A stretch of 64,000 nucleotides of DNA from Eucalyptus grandis (Eukaryota; Streptophyta; Magnoliopsida; Myrtales; Myrtaceae): NCBI RefSeq assembly GCF_016545825.1, contig NC_052618.1, positions 51,472,331 to 51,536,330 of the forward strand, given 5' to 3'. This document shows, piece after piece, positions 32,829-46,626 of this stretch. The position numbers and the translations under genes are program-made. Under the pieces are notes generated by a model, which did not search any database, was not told where the DNA came from, and saw nothing but the letters and a program-made list of their open reading frames with translations. The number at the start of each line of letters is the position of its first letter. The first letter of the stretch is position 1.

Positions 32829-33879
32829 GTTGATGCGTCTTTTCTGGTCCTAATTATAAAACCGGGGATGAGAGCCAAAGAGGTATTTGGTGCTCGATGT
32901 AAAGTAAAAGTAGCAGTTTTGATCATCCTAATCTCATGGCTGTAAGATTATTGAGGGCATAATGAGGTTAAGGCTTGTGCCTGTATACTTGTGACATGGA
33001 ACTGGATGCTTGTTTATCGTGCACGAGTTGGAAGCGGTTGTACTATTTCAGTTCCAGCACTCGTTTCCATCATCCTCTGATCATGAATTGATTGAGACTA
33101 TTGAATCGTTGCCAAGAATTGGCGTCTCTTTCCCTCCTTTCTCTTTCTTTTTCTTTGATTATCTCTCCTTTCCGGTTATCATATTCGTCTTCCCTTTCTA
33201 TGGTTCTTGGCAGTCTTTTTTGACGCTCCCTTTGTCCTACACCAGTCGACTATGCGCTAGTTGTGGCAGATCCCGCGTGCTGATTTTTCTTTCTTGGTCC
33301 CTTGCTAACGGTCTCATTCTGATGCGACGCCTTGAATAAAATTCTATCGAAATGTAGATGATGGGTCGAAACACTCATATGCTAACCGGGACTCTTATGC
33401 GGGTCATGCTGAAGGCGCTCCTAGTACTTTTCGCGTTGGATTTACGCGATGTTCTGCCGAAACACGTAGGATTTCGAAAGGGTATTCAAGCAAGCGACTG
33501 CGAAATCGGAGAAACAGATCTAAAATTAGTGAAGTTCAGTCGGCTTCAGAAGTCCCATGCATCGGAAATGACAATAATAGAAGGAACAATCCACTAGAGA
33601 TACATGTTTCTTGGAGTGCTAACCAACCTCTTGCTTCCCGAAGGAAGTATGGGCCGCCCTTTCATTATCTTTTTGAAAATTATCCAGTGGCTGAATGCTT
33701 TTGCGCTTCAATTGCTTGAATCAGAGTCCTTTTCCAAAGAGAAAAAACAAATTAGATAGTGACAATATGGGCCACTAAGCCCACAAAGTCCAACCCGTAA
33801 CACATGTCCGGATGTTAAAAGACAAATTCCAAGTAGATCGAATTTGACCTCGCATCGTGCGATCTAACTTTTGTGTGCA
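32829..33879. other. NFU 3' flank with an unrecognised open frame
   Basis: The first part is NFU 3'UTR. From 33336 to 33719 the plus strand has a 127-codon frame free of stops, ended by TGA. It encodes a basic, Ser/Arg-rich stretch with SWSANQPLASRRKYGPPF and FENYPVAECF near its end. There is an acceptor-like GTAG at 33354-33357 but no ATG that clearly starts it. It looks like a terminal exon or relic of an unknown gene; the function is unknown. Confidence 0.3.
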
Positions 33880-34410
33880 AATTCATTTGTCTCGTTCCAA
33901 TTTAAATTGCACTAACTTCCAATACCACCCTTCTTTCCAATGAAAAAACATGCAAAAAGAAAAGATGAACTAACTTCCAACGCATAGAAAAGTCTCATCG
34001 GCCGGCTTCAACCAACTTGAATATATCCTCATGATGGTCTTCATATTCGTCCTATCACTTTCTTGTTTTAATTGGCATTCGTTTCATCGCCTAGATGATG
34101 AGTTTTGTTTTCTTAAATCATCCCGATTGCTGTAGACCTTGCAAAAACCCTCTTTTTTTTTTCTTTTTTTTTGGGGTTCCCAGTAATTTTAATATCTTAT
34201 TCCACTAAAATCTTAATATACTCTCCTTTTTATGAATCCTTTCATAAAACATGAGAGTGTTGCTCCTTGCGTATGCTCATCCTTGCGCCACATTGTAGAT
34301 GGGAGAGGATTTAGGAGTGTTGTTATTCACAACTCACAAGCAAAGCCCGACTCCGTGACAATGGACCATTTAAGCGCTCATTTTAGGAGCTTGGTTCCAT
34401 AAAACAAGTC

Positions 34411-35237
34411 AGAGATAATTGTCCAAAAAGTCATAAATTATTGTATGGTGACCAATTCAATCATAAAATTTTCAATTTGATTCATTTAGTACTAAATCAT
34501 TTAGTTAAGAATAATATTACGGAGAAGAGGAATAGGAAATTATGTATATTTTGATATATAATAATGAAAATTATATCAACCTAAGATTTACCTAATGTAA
34601 TATTTATCAATCAAGATATGCACAATCAAGGAAGATATACATGCAATTTTGAAAGGAAAATATCCTACAAAAAATCTTAAGAATCTCTAACATAGTATCG
34701 TTAATATCTCCTCAAACTTAAAGTGACTTCAAAGAAGTGAACTGGGTTTGAATCGATATCAAAAAATGTTGCGAAAAATTGCTTCTTCAATGAAACCGCA
34801 TGGCATGGGGCTCGGTGGATTTGTGATGGGGCAATGGGTGAGGTGGTGTCCTCCAGGTCTAGCTCATTTGAGGGTAGTAAGTTTGCTGATGGTGTTATCT
34901 TCTCAAAACGACACAAAATGTTAAGAAATTTAGGGTAAACAACAAGCGGCTAATGCGGCTGACTTGTGAAATGGTAACCGAATGTATTTAATGATTTTTC
35001 AACGTAATCATTTTGGCTAATTTTGATCGGAAATTGTTAATGTGAATAATAGTCATTCTACATAACACAGCTGGCATTGATCGGACCGCCACATCAGCAA
35101 TTTCAATTAAAATTAATTGAAATGATCACATTGAAAAATCATCAAAAATTTTAGGATTAAATCAACTGAATTAGAAAGTTTAGAATTGAATTGATCATCG
35201 TACAATAAATGTAGGACTTTTCAAATAATTTTCCGCT
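34411..35237. mobile_element. Terminal-inverted-repeat element in array unit 1
   Basis: The left end has AATTGTCCAAAAAGTCATAA and continues through TTGTATGGTGACCAATTCAA. The complement of the right end gives the same order (AATTATTTGAAAAGTCCTAC, then TTGTACGATGATCAATTCAA). Both flanks read ACAAGTC (34404-34410 and 35238-35244). Long degenerate inverted ends suggest a Mutator-like nonautonomous element; the class is inferred. Confidence 0.7.
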
Positions 35238-36425
35238 ACAAGTCGGATCGGGTTCATTTGCCGATCCCACAAGGGCGTCGCTTTAGCGAGGAAGCTCAAA
35301 CAAAGCTTGGCTTTCAAAAAGGCGTGTAGACTGGATCTCCATAGCCGCCTTAGAGCTTAAGGTAAGAGGCCACCAACCCTTGAAACTAACATCATTTGCT
35401 CTTTAAACTTTCATGCGAAATATTCCTTCTTCTTCACCTTTTTCGATTTGTCAAAAGAAAAAGGTACTTACTAACTATTCCACCTTATGAGCAAACGAAG
35501 ATAAATTTCAGTTAGCAAAGGCTATATTCCAAAGAAGGTGGGTAGGAATCTTCAAAAAGGTCCAAGGAATATCAACATCAAAAGACATACATCGCAATCT
35601 GATTGGTGCACTCTGTAGCATCTATCTATCCACATGTATATCCGATTACCACTGATGTATCGCTATCTTATCGGGGTTTCCTTACTATTTTTTAATTGAA
35701 CAAAAGGTAATTTATTAGCACCGATAATGACCACAATAGTTAAAAAAGAATTAGCAAGATATGCTTTTCAATGCTTAGTTGAACAAGCAAGTCAAATGAC
35801 CGTCGCTCTTACGCAGAATTGCCCTTTTTTGTGTCGGGACATGTTCGAACGATAAATACTCAAACAGATCGATCTGCTATACGCACGAAGGCGCGATGTG
35901 TTTAGAGACGTAAATTTGAGGAGAATCGCCTCGGAGATTATAATATTAATCAAAAGGATGAGCTGCCTACCGACAAATGGCGTGAATCGGTCTTCTCTTC
36001 GACGGAAAATCAAATTGAGTGGTAATAACATAAGCCACTATATGCCGGCAAATCTAAGGTATATCATAAGTCGGGATGCATGATGAGTTTCAAGTAGATT
36101 GAAGATTGGATTTGTATCATGAGGTTTGATTTCTATTTAAAAATCATTTGTCTCATGGGATATATACTGTTGTAACTTTCAACAACCACCCTATTCTCTA
36201 ATAAAAAACCCAAAAAAGAAAAAATAAATAACTCCCAACACTTCTTAAAGTCTTGTCTAGTCTCTTGATCGGCTTCACCAACTTGACGATTCTTGTGAGA
36301 GTTATCATATTCATACCATTACTTTTTTTTTTCTTTTATTTATATTAGTTCCATTGCCTGATCAAATCCTAATGAGTTTTGTAGTATCAATTATTGCAAC
36401 TATGTCAAACCTTGCAAAAACCTTT

Positions 36426-37156
36426 TGGCTGTGTTTGGCAGTCAGGATAAATTCGCGATAGGCCTACGTTTGGTGCTTGCTCAGGACAGAATAAAGTTGG
36501 ATATAAGAGGAATATAGGCAAGATAATAATTATCCCATGGGAGAGGTGGGATAAAGGTGGATAGGATTTCTAATGTTCATAATAGGGAAGTTATTTTTCT
36601 CGAATAACAAACTTATTAAATTAACAAAATTGAAATTATATTTCAATATAAATAATATTTGAATTCTAATTTAAGAAAATACAAATTTATTTTTAATTAA
36701 TTTTATTTTAATTTATATATTCAACTTTAATTCTATCTTATAATAAACATTCAATCTATAGATTAAATATTTATATTTATTATATATTTGAGGTATTTTT
36801 GTATTTTAGATATGTTAGTATGGTTTACTATTTGATAAATTTTTATTAAAGAATGATGATGAAAGGGAAAAAAGGAAATAATATAAAAAGATGAAAGATA
36901 AAATAAAAATAATTTGAGGAATAGTGTTATGAGAGATTTTTATCATCTCCATTTATGAACATTTAAGTTTATTTATATACATTTATAATGATATGCCGTT
37001 TATATTTAAAAAAATGCATATTACATAATGTGAATATATCTAACTTTAATATTGCGATTCACCAAACAATAGACATGATATAAAAAATCCAAGAATTTCA
37101 TATCCTACCCTATCCAGTCTTATCCCAATTAGAAATCCGGACGACTAAACGTAGCA
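36426..37156. mobile_element. Tourist-like MITE in array unit 2
   Basis: The left end TGGCTGTGTTTGGCAGTC pairs imperfectly with the right end GACTAAACGTAGCA, and TTT flanks both sides (36423-36425 and 37157-37159). The equivalent positions in units 1 (about 34150) and 3 (about 38297) are uninterrupted, which supports insertion. The interior is AT-rich and noncoding. Confidence 0.7.
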
Positions 37157-37761
37157 TTTCTTTTTATGGTTCCTAGTGAGTTCTTATCTTATTCTCATCT
37201 TATTCTACTAGAATCTTAGCATATTTTCTCTCTTGTAATACTTCACAAAATATGAGAGTTCCGCTCTAAACGGGAGAGGATTTAGGCATGATGTTTTTTT
37301 ATAAGCAAAGATCTACCTACTTCCGGACGGTGAATCATTTGAATATATATATTATAGAGTACTTAGGACTTCATCCACTTGTTGACCCCACAAGGGCAAT
37401 TGCTTGCACACTGGATTTCCATAGCCCCTGTAGAGATTAAAGCAAAAGACCACCAATCCTTGCAGCTCATCATTGCTCACCATATCCACCTTTCTCCATC
37501 AATATTTTTTCGCTGCTCGCTAACGTGCGGAGGGGAGCAAATTTGTTTCATAAAAGATAAATAATTTTAAAAATATTTATTTAAACACGACGGTTATATT
37601 AAAGAATGAACAACGGCGAAAGTTTTTCAACATATATTATTATCGAAAACATGAAGACACTTTTCTCAATTGACTATTTCCATTCTAACGATCATTTTTT
37701 TTTCAAATATTTTTCAAATCATTTATTTTTCGCAAAATAAATATATCTTTGAGTTAGTAAG

Positions 37762-37810
<49 letters not shown>
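37762..37810. repeat. (ATT)n microsatellite
   Basis: About 16 ATT units lie in array unit 2. The homologous position in unit 3 (38770-38812) has only short interrupted ATT runs, so the repeat expanded after duplication. Confidence 0.85.
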
Positions 37811-37811
<1 letters not shown>

Positions 37812-40800
37812 GTAGGCGGCAAGTGCGAGTCCACGAGACTGCGCACTGAAGTTGGGAATCCACAAAAAGTCCAGGAATATCAATATCAAAAGGCTATATA
37901 GTATATACATTGGCACTCAAAATTCACTCTATTCCAAAAGTAGAAGTCGATCTCAAAGCTTTGGGTAATATTAATTTTGCAATCTGATTGGTCAGACTTT
38001 GCAATACATATCTACATACGTCCAACTGAACGCCCATGCATCGTTATCCTATCGGAAATTATTTTTTTAGACAATGATAATTTATTTTTTCCTGATATAT
38101 TCAATCTTCTTTGCCTTGCCAAGTTCTTGTCTAGTCTCTCGACCGGCATTTCCACCTGAGAATTCCAGTGAGAGTTGTCATATTCATTCCATTACTTATT
38201 TTTTTTTCTTTTCTTCATATTCATTTCATCGCCCAATTGGTTCCCAATGAGTTCTATAGTATCCTTATCGCAACTACGTTAGAACTTGCAAAACCCTTTT
38301 TCTTTTATGATTCCTAGCGATTTAATTATCTTATTATACTAAAATCTTAGCATATTTTGTCTCTCTTAATACTTCACGAAACATGAGAGTTTTGCTAGTC
38401 GCTGTTTTCGCATCTTCTCGCCACACTAAATGGGAGAGGATTTATGCGTGATGTTATTCATAAGCAAAGAACTACCCACTTTATGATTTTAAAAAAATTG
38501 CTGCTTGCCAACGAGCATAAGGAGAGCAAATTCAAAATTTATTCGTTTTGGCACAAAATGAATAACTTTAAAAATATTTATTTAAATACAATTGCTCCTT
38601 TCACTTATATAAAAGAATGAACAACACCAAAAGTATTTCAACAATATTGTTATTGAAAATATGAAAACACTTTCATCGACTGATTATTTTCATTCCAGTG
38701 ATCATTTTTCTAAAAAAAATATTTTTCAACTCATTCACAAAATAAATATACTTTTTGTTAATAAGAATATTATTATTATCATTTTTTACCGAAAAAATAT
38801 TATTATTATTTTTAATAAGCAGGCGGCGGGTGCAAGTCTACGAGACCGCGCACTGAAGTTGAGATTCGAACAGAAAAGGTCCATTAATATCAATATCAGG
38901 AGGCTATATGGTATATTCTTTGGCACTCGAAATTCGCTTTATTCCAAAAATGTCGATCTCAAAAGCTTTGGTAATATTAATTTTGGAATCTGATTGGTTA
39001 GACTTTGCTGTACATATCCACATATGTCCATAACGCCCATGCACATTATCCTATCGGAAATTCCTTTTTCTTTAAATAATAAATTTTATTTTTCTTATAT
39101 ATTCAATCTTCTTAAGTGTTCTGAAAGTTTTAAAAATTGTCATGAAAGTACAATCAAATCTTAAAATATTCAAAGAGTGCAATTAAATCCTAAAATTATT
39201 AAACTAACGATACTCGTCAAGTGGGTTCAATCAAGTGATAAAACTTGTTAGTATGTTCCATTTGTTAAGTTGTATGAAGTTTATGAAATGATTTGATTGC
39301 ACTTTTTGAAAGTCTGAAACCTAAACGCACTTCATATACTTTTGTAACAAGTTTTATAATTTGTATATTTTGAAAATTTTAGGACTCAATTGTATATCCG
39401 TAATAAGTTTTCGGACATCCAAAACATTTATCCCTGATTTTATTGTTCATTTTGTTTGCCATCTATCTGAATCGCTGCTGGACCCATGTTTTAAATAAAA
39501 TAATCGGAGAGCAACCTTTGGTAAAAGTTTTTTTCGCTGTTTGAGTCAAACACACGTTACTAGTGGAGCACATGCGTGTAGGAATGGGCAAAACGTCGCT
39601 CGTTCTATTAGCCTCCGCGCAGCTCGAAAGCGAAAGGCCACCGACCCTCGCAACGAATCATTGCTCTCCAAATCCTACTCACCTCATAAGCATAGTGAAG
39701 GCACATTCATGATTGTAGTTCCAAGGGAAATAAATACTGACCGACCTCGATTTTTGGTTCACTATACAATATGCGGCTAATAAATTTTTAATTTTTATTA
39801 AATCAATATTTAAAATATTCAATTTAATCCCTAAATTATATTAAAATATTCAGTATTATCCTTCGTTAAATCAATTTAAATGAAACCGCTTCCAATCCAT
39901 TAAGTTTGAACAGTGGACCAACAAAAAATTACGATATGCAGTTTTTATGTAAAATAATTTTATGTGCTCAAATAATAATAAACATGTTAAAATCCCAATT
40001 TTTTCTTTTGCCATTTTGTTCAAGTAAATAGATAAAAAGATGGACAGGCCGACTCATTATCTTAAAAAAAAAAAAAGAATCCAATAGGTCATCAATTGAA
40101 GTCGATTTGTTGTTTGAACAAATGAAAATGATTGCATTAGATATCTATTAATAGTTCATGAATCGCACTAAACAAAATAAAAATTCGGAGACTGCACTAC
40201 ATGTGGAGTTGAATTCAGGATCCATTCGTGTCATTTTACCCGGAGGGGAAGGTGGTGGGCGGAAAGTTCACGAGACCGCGTCTTCCTGGGGGAACCTTCA
40301 AAGAAAAAGTGTCCAGCAACATGTTACGATGTCGAAAGACATCTACGTCGTACTCAACATGTGCTCCTGCTTTGTTCTGTTCTGGCCCCCCGCCCCCAAA
40401 GAAAAACCTCCAACAAAAAAAGAAGAAAGCCGCCTCGACTTTCTCGCCTTCTTTTTCAGAACGTTGGAAGTCCGTCTCTCAACATTTGGCATTATTGATA
40501 TGCAATCTGATTATTTCCAAAAGTTGAAGTCGTCTTTGTATCTATCCCCCATAAATCCCAATTTGCATGGTTATCTCATTAGATATAAGATAATTTATTT
40601 ACACTGATAATGACGCTACTAGTACTACCACCACTAATAATAATAATTTTTTGCTAGACATGTATTATTTTTGACACGTAAACAACTCAACACTCGTACT
40701 TAACACGAATCAAGTCAAACGATCTTTCTGGCTTCGTCGAACTTCTCATTCATAAAACTTTTGTATAAAAACGAATGATTTGAAAAATATTTTTTTAAAT

Positions 40801-41148
40801 TGATCACTTATGTTACTTTAATGACAAAAAGAATCTAAGCGTGAATATATTTAATTGGAAACGTAAAAGATATAATCACATCATGGAATGTAAAATTTGA
40901 TGAGACCATTGTCAAATATTCTAAAATCTTTACCAACTCATAATACATCATCAAATACGCCGATCGTCGTAACTACGTATAAAGAAATATACGGAGAGTT
41001 CACGGGAGCATTAGATTTAGAAACTTTGTTTGGCGATGGGGACGTCCGACCGATGCACGAAACGTCGTAACTTTCATTGAGACAGCCGCACGAAATGCGG
41101 AAATTTAAGCAAAATCCCAGGAGAAGATACCGTTCTCGGCTTGCCCAA

Positions 41149-41155
41149 TATAAAA
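41149..41155 (+). promoter_or_regulatory. TATA box of the MFS transporter gene
   Basis: TATAAAA lies about 370 bases before the ATG at 41528. The leader between them is rich in GA and CT repeats. Confidence 0.5.
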
Positions 41156-41527
41156 GGGCAAAAGGAAAGGGCAAAAAAAAGCAACCTCATCATCATCATC
41201 AGTCCCACACCCTCTGCAAAAGAGAGAGAGAGAGAGTTGCAGAGGCGAACATGGAGAGAACACACGCCGGCGGGTAGGCGGCACACGAACGCCGACCGCC
41301 CCGCACGCGCCACCCCGCGCTCTCCTCGCTCTCCTCGCTCGCTCCCTTTCCCACCCCTCTATTTATGCTCGCCCTCCACCTCTCACCACCAACCGCTCCC
41401 TGTCGCCATCCTCATCATCACCATCATCACCACCATCACCGTCTTCGTCCTCATCCTCTCTCGAGCTTTCTCGAGAATCCGATCGCGCCGCGTTCCGGTC
41501 ATTAGCTTTTTGCGGGAACCCTGAGAA

Positions 41528-44500
41528 ATGGCGGTGGAGAAGAGGAACTGCGGTAGAGGCGGAGGAGGAGGAGGAGGAGGAGGAGGAGGAGGGTGGAGGG
41601 AGCTGAGGCCGCTGGTGCAACTGCTGCTGCCGCTCTGCGTGCACTGGATCGCCGAGGAGATGACGGTCTCCGTCCTCGTCGACGTCACCACCTCCGCCCT
41701 CTGCCCCGGCCAGTCCACCTGTTCTCAGGCCATCTACATCAACGGCATCCAACAGACGGTACGATCAAACCCATCATCTCTCCCCTCTCTCTCTCTCTCT
41801 CTCTCTGCGCTCGCGATGCAGGGCGCGTCTCGGTTGCGTGATGACGCTACGCCTTTGCTCGATCCCGACGGCTCTGCGTCGTGCGACAATCTCGTCCGAA
41901 TGGCTGCTCCGATGTGATTAGCGAAGGAGACGAGATCGCTCCCGATCGCGTGAACGGTCGAGATTTCGTTCGCGGGGAGCCGCTTCGCTCGTGGGCGGTC
42001 CGATCGTCCGCGCGCGGACAAAACGGGGCGATTCGATTCGGACCGATCGGCTCGCGACGCCGTAAGACGCCGTCGTGTCTTGGTTCGATGTCGTGTGCGC
42101 TTACGTCGTCGTGTCTTGGTTCGTTGTCGTGTGCGCTTCGAATGCGACGTGGATGGGTTTTTTTTTCTTACCAAGGTGACGACAGCGACGTCAGAGCGGG
42201 ACGCTGAGAAGCTATCCGATTTACAGCTCGATCACGTGGTGTGCCGCAACAAGGAATAACCTTTGATCCGATTTAGTAAGATAAGATATTATTCAAGATT
42301 AAATTTGTTTAACGGAATACAAAAATGTGTTGCCCCATAAAAGAAAATAATATGTCGGCCCCGTGGGATGGATTTTGAGAATTTTGGGATCGGCCGACCA
42401 GGCGAAAAGTCCATCCGAAGATATAATCCACTAAAAATCTTAAATATCAGAGGTCGAAATTTCTTTCGGTCTTTACCGACTCACGTCGAGAAAAAGTAAG
42501 GATTTTTTATGAAAAATTTTCCCATTTTCTTTGTAAATCGAATTCACACAACTTTTGTCTATCTGAGTGCATGTATCTTGTCTATATAATAATGACTCAA
42601 ATTAGGACGTCGGTCCAGACTCAATTCAGAGAAAAGTCTATAGAAAAGAAGGTAAAAATGAAATTATCTTATGGACCACATAGGAGAACTTGTTTTTTTT
42701 TTTTTTTTTTTATTTTTTATTTTTATTTTATTGTCAATGAAAGATGTGAGAAAATCAATCACTATACAACAAGGGCCAACGAGGCAAATCGGAGTTTTAA
42801 CTGCCCAAAAGATTGTGATCAAACTTTCGTTTGCATTCTTTTTGATTACTTGATGTGATTGAGTACTCTTAAATGGACATTTCTCACTATAAGGACGAAG
42901 CATGCTCGATAAGTGTCGATGGTGCTTGATGATATTCGTTAACGCGAACGTTTTAAATGCGATTTTTCTTCCGGTGGTTTCAATCGGTCGGCAGCAATGG
43001 ATCACTTCATCGTACTGTTTCTGGCTTTCCTTATACGGCAAAGGAAGTAATGAAAACGAGACTGCGGTGCGATGGACGGTTGATATCTTCGTCCGCCAGC
43101 CCGAACGTGGGCCAGCTTGAGCTTTTCTTAAAGAGCGGGCCTGTAAAAAAGCTCGTGAATTTCGCTGGAAATCCTGACTCGAAAGCTCAAAAGTTGAGAG
43201 AGAAAAGAATGTGGTCGAATTGTCCCACTTGCTTTTCCACCCACGAGGAGTGTTAAAGGCGAAGTTTTTGTGGCTGAATTCCACTAGCTAGTTTAGCCAG
43301 CTCCTTGCACAGACAGCTCCTGTTCATCGAGCGGGCCTGTTCAGGAACCTTTTGTTTACATTGGCATTTCCATATTTCGTTCATTTGGGAACTTATTAGT
43401 GTTTTGGAATCTTGAGAATGATTCAGCGTTGGAACTGTGAAGTTTCGGCTTTTGATGCTCTTGGAAAGATGGCCTTGGGATCGGATGAGGTTAAACCGTA
43501 TAGCGGACATGGTCGTAAGCTGGTTTACTTACCGTTTGCTTGTGCTTTCTGTTCCTGTTTTTTCAGGTCGTTGGGGTGTTCAAGATGGTGGTGCTTCCAC
43601 TCTTGGGTCAGCTTGCAGACGAATGTGGGCGTAAACCAATGCTCCTTCTCACCCTGTCAACCACCATCTTCCCTTTTGGTAAGGATTGAAGTACATTCTT
43701 TAATATCACGACTTGCTTCCATGCGTTGATGCTGCATGCTGCTTGTAATGCTTGAACACCGTCTCTACTTTGCTGCGAGGTAGACCAAGGCAGTGTTACT
43801 TGTGAGTGATTCACCAGAACATAAAAAATGCTAGGATTGCATATTGTATGATGTCGTTGTCTCTTCAATTGAATTTTGATCTTTCTTTTTCCTATGATAA
43901 ATTGGCATGAAGGATAGTGAAACACTGAAACTTAGAACCCACATTCAATCTTGATCAGCCAAAAACTAATTAAAAAGATGATTCTTTTGCTGTATTTGTG
44001 TAACTTTTATCTAGTTATCCAGAATCTTGAAAGGAAACATCTTTCACTCAAATCAATGACCTGAATCTACACTCGTGCTCCAGCTCTTCTCGCCATGAAT
44101 CAGTCCAAGGAGTTCGTGTACGCTTACTATGCGATCCGCACGGTTTCTTACATCATAAGTCAAGGCAGTATATTCTGCATTTCCGTTGCATATGCGGTAA
44201 GCATATTGTCGAGATTCTGCCGTTCTGCAAATTTTGGTATGAGGGTGTTGCAATTTACATGGTCTTTCCTTCTAGTAGGCCGACGTCATCGAGGACAGCA
44301 AGAGAGCTGCGGCATTTAGTTGGATAACGGGTCTTTTTTCTGCTTCTCATGTCCTTGGGAACGTGCTGGCTCGTTTTCTTCCGGAGAAGTACATCTTTCA
44401 TGTATGATGGTACAACCTGATTTTTCACTTCATGAATGCGCTTTATGTACTGCTCGCCCTCATTATGCTGGTGCCTTTCTTCTTTCAGGTTTCCATAGCG

Positions 44501-46626
44501 CTGCTGATATTATGCCCAGTTTACATACAACTGTTTCTGCGTGAGACAGTAAAATCTACTCCAAAGCAGGACCAAGATTCATCAACTCTGGGTAAAATAG
44601 CCAAGGTTTTGCATAAGAGGTACACGTCAATGAGAAATGCAGCAACAATAGTAGCAAGCAGGTACATCACGCTGATCAGCCATATATTTATTACGAATCC
44701 CTTTATTGTCCTGAATAGTTCTGTTCTTGACCAAGTAATTTTCAATCTATCCACACCTCTGTATCTGTGGAAATCATGGTTATGTTGTGTCTGTGCCTAA
44801 AGGTTCTCATTTTTCTCTGCAGCCCTGCACTCAGAGGCATTTCTCTCGTTTCTTTCTTCTATGAGTTGGGAATGTCAGGGATCAGCAGTGTCTTGCTGGT
44901 AAGATTTATGTGGATCTTTCTCCAACGAATTTTCATCTTACTTTATGGTTTGATTTTCATCATCCTTATAAATGAGGTCTTTGTTGTTATTGGAATTGAT
45001 AAATTCGTGCTTCGACATGGGGCTACACCCATTTGAACATTAGGGGAGAATGGTGCCTGGAGTGAAAGCAATGTATGAAGAAGAGGACTAGATTATAGGG
45101 AAATTCGGGAGCTAAGATTTCCTTAAAAGTCTAAATGCTTTGCTGTTTTATTGACACAGTACTATCTCAAGGCAGCTTTTGGCTACAACAAGAACCAATT
45201 CTCAGAAATCCTTATGATGGTGGGAATAGGTTCAATAGTTTCTCAGGTTCGTCCTTCTTGCATTTTGTTTATTTATCAGTTTGTTGCTAAGTTAGCTGGA
45301 TTTGTATTCACAGCAATCGACGCCAGAGACAATTTTTTGACAGCCTTTTGACTAGGAAGTAACTGGACTCGGTATGCTTGCTTACATCTGATGCAGGTGG
45401 TGGTGCTTCCTCTAGTCATTCCTCTGGTCGGAGAGAAAGTGATACTATGCGCAGCATTACTCTCATCAATTGCATATGTAAGTCAATTTGGATCTGTGAG
45501 TGTTCTACCCCGTTTCTAAAAGGCCATAAAATAATTGCCTCGTTGGATGGCTTCCTGTGCAGGCACTGCTATATGGATTTGCATGGGCACCATGGGTATG
45601 TGCTCCTTTCTGAAATTGATGAATTTGTACTTTTAGCTCTCCCAGGAAGTAAAAGTTCATCACTGAAAGATGATAATTTTCCATGATGCAGGTACCTTAT
45701 TTGAGTGCCTCTTTTGGAGTCATCTACATACTTGTCAAACCCTCGGTTAGTGCTTTTACTTTTAATTTACATTTCATCCTTTGTTAATAGAACATCTTTC
45801 TTATTGTCTGATTGTCGTGTCTGTCAACCTGTCTTGTGCAGACGTATGCTATCATTTCAAAAGCATCAACTTCCGCTGATCAGGTGAGAAACACTTCTCA
45901 ATCTAATTGTGGCTTTAGATTGCTGTTTGATTTCAGAGAAAACTTACACGACTTTCAATTCTTCGTTAAGCAGCATATGGAACTTAAGAAATCTTAATTG
46001 AGAAGTGAATCTATTTGCTAGGGAAGGCATTCGTGACTTAGTCAATGGATAACTCACCGAGTTTGAACTGTTGTGCTGGTGATAAATTATGCATAACCTT
46101 CATAGGTGAGTGACTGAAGGTCTTACGAGAGATACCTGTGTGCATGCAGGGAAAGGCGCAGGGATTCATTGCTGGTGTGCAGTCCATAGCGAGCTTGCTG
46201 TCGCCTCTCGCCATGAGTCCATTAACTTGTAAGATGCTTTTCTCCCGACCCTAAATTTTTCCCAAGTAATGCAGGAACGACTGCATTTCCTTCAGTGGCT
46301 AACTCGATATTACATTGATGACCAGCATGGTTCATCTCTAAGAGCGCCCCCTTCGACTGCAAGGGCTTCAGCATCGTCTGCGCATCTATCTGCATGGTAA
46401 AGCCTCAACCCCCCTCTCTCTCTCTATGTACAAAAGTCTGTTGCTAGGTATACACAAACATCCCCGCTAACAATTAGAGCTGGTTTGCGATTGCAATTTG
46501 CATCAGGTAATAGCCCTGTGCTACGCCTGCATGCTCAAACCGGAAGAGAGCCCGAGGCAGGACACGCCCGACCCAGAGGACAACCTGGAGGCTCCGCTCC
46601 TGCGCGACGCCCAGTGCTCGAGCTGA
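41528..46626 (+). CDS. Major facilitator superfamily transporter, MFSD14/HIAT1-like, 464 aa
   Basis: Fourteen exons join in frame: 41528-41758, 43567-43678, 44084-44196, 44279-44401, 44489-44661, 44823-44898, 45160-45246, 45397-45477, 45563-45595, 45692-45745, 45842-45883, 46150-46228, 46326-46396 and 46507-46626 (TGA). The protein shows the hydrophobic pattern of a 12-helix carrier. The MFS loop 2-3 signature is [15 protein letters not shown], and the family motif [13 protein letters not shown] is in exon 4. The nearest Arabidopsis relatives are the tetracycline-transporter-like genes AT2G16970-AT2G16990; their substrates are not known. The N-terminus has a 12-Gly run coded by a GGA/GGG trinucleotide repeat, and the C-terminus is acidic with a dileucine-like EAPLL. 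Intron 1 is 1.8 kb and contains nothing recognisable. Confidence 0.93.

Larger units (their letters stand above)
33880..40620. repeat. Decayed direct-repeat array between NFU and the MFS gene
   Basis: Related blocks recur in the same order. GGGAGAGGATTTA occurs at 34301, 37270 and 38431. A CACCAA/CACCGACCCT-like block occurs at 35371, 37450 and 39640. The GAATATCAA(C/T)ATCA block precedes an AATCTGATTGG block at 35568-35605, 37870-37990 and 38885-38998. The unit estimates are 33880-35700, 36160-38075, 38095-39065 and a partial one at 39520-40620. Units differ by transposon insertions and microsatellite growth. No coding exon is supported in any of them. Confidence 0.65.

Noticed and set aside
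33010..33339. 109-codon frame rich in Phe/Ser after NFU
   Set aside because: Composition follows T-rich 3' flank sequence, with no conserved motif and no acceptable start context.
37738..37812. Possible CRISPR-like or satellite repeat
   Set aside because: It is a simple ATT microsatellite; no spaced repeats exist and CRISPR arrays are not expected in a plant nuclear genome.
41363..42207. Open frames on both strands around the MFS first exon
   Set aside because: Only the frame starting at 41528 joins exon 2 in phase and resembles the MFS family; the others are shadows of trinucleotide and CT/GA repeats.
43253..43925. Minus-strand and alternate plus-strand frames near MFS exon 2
   Set aside because: No domain resemblance and no splice partners; they overlap a confirmed coding exon.
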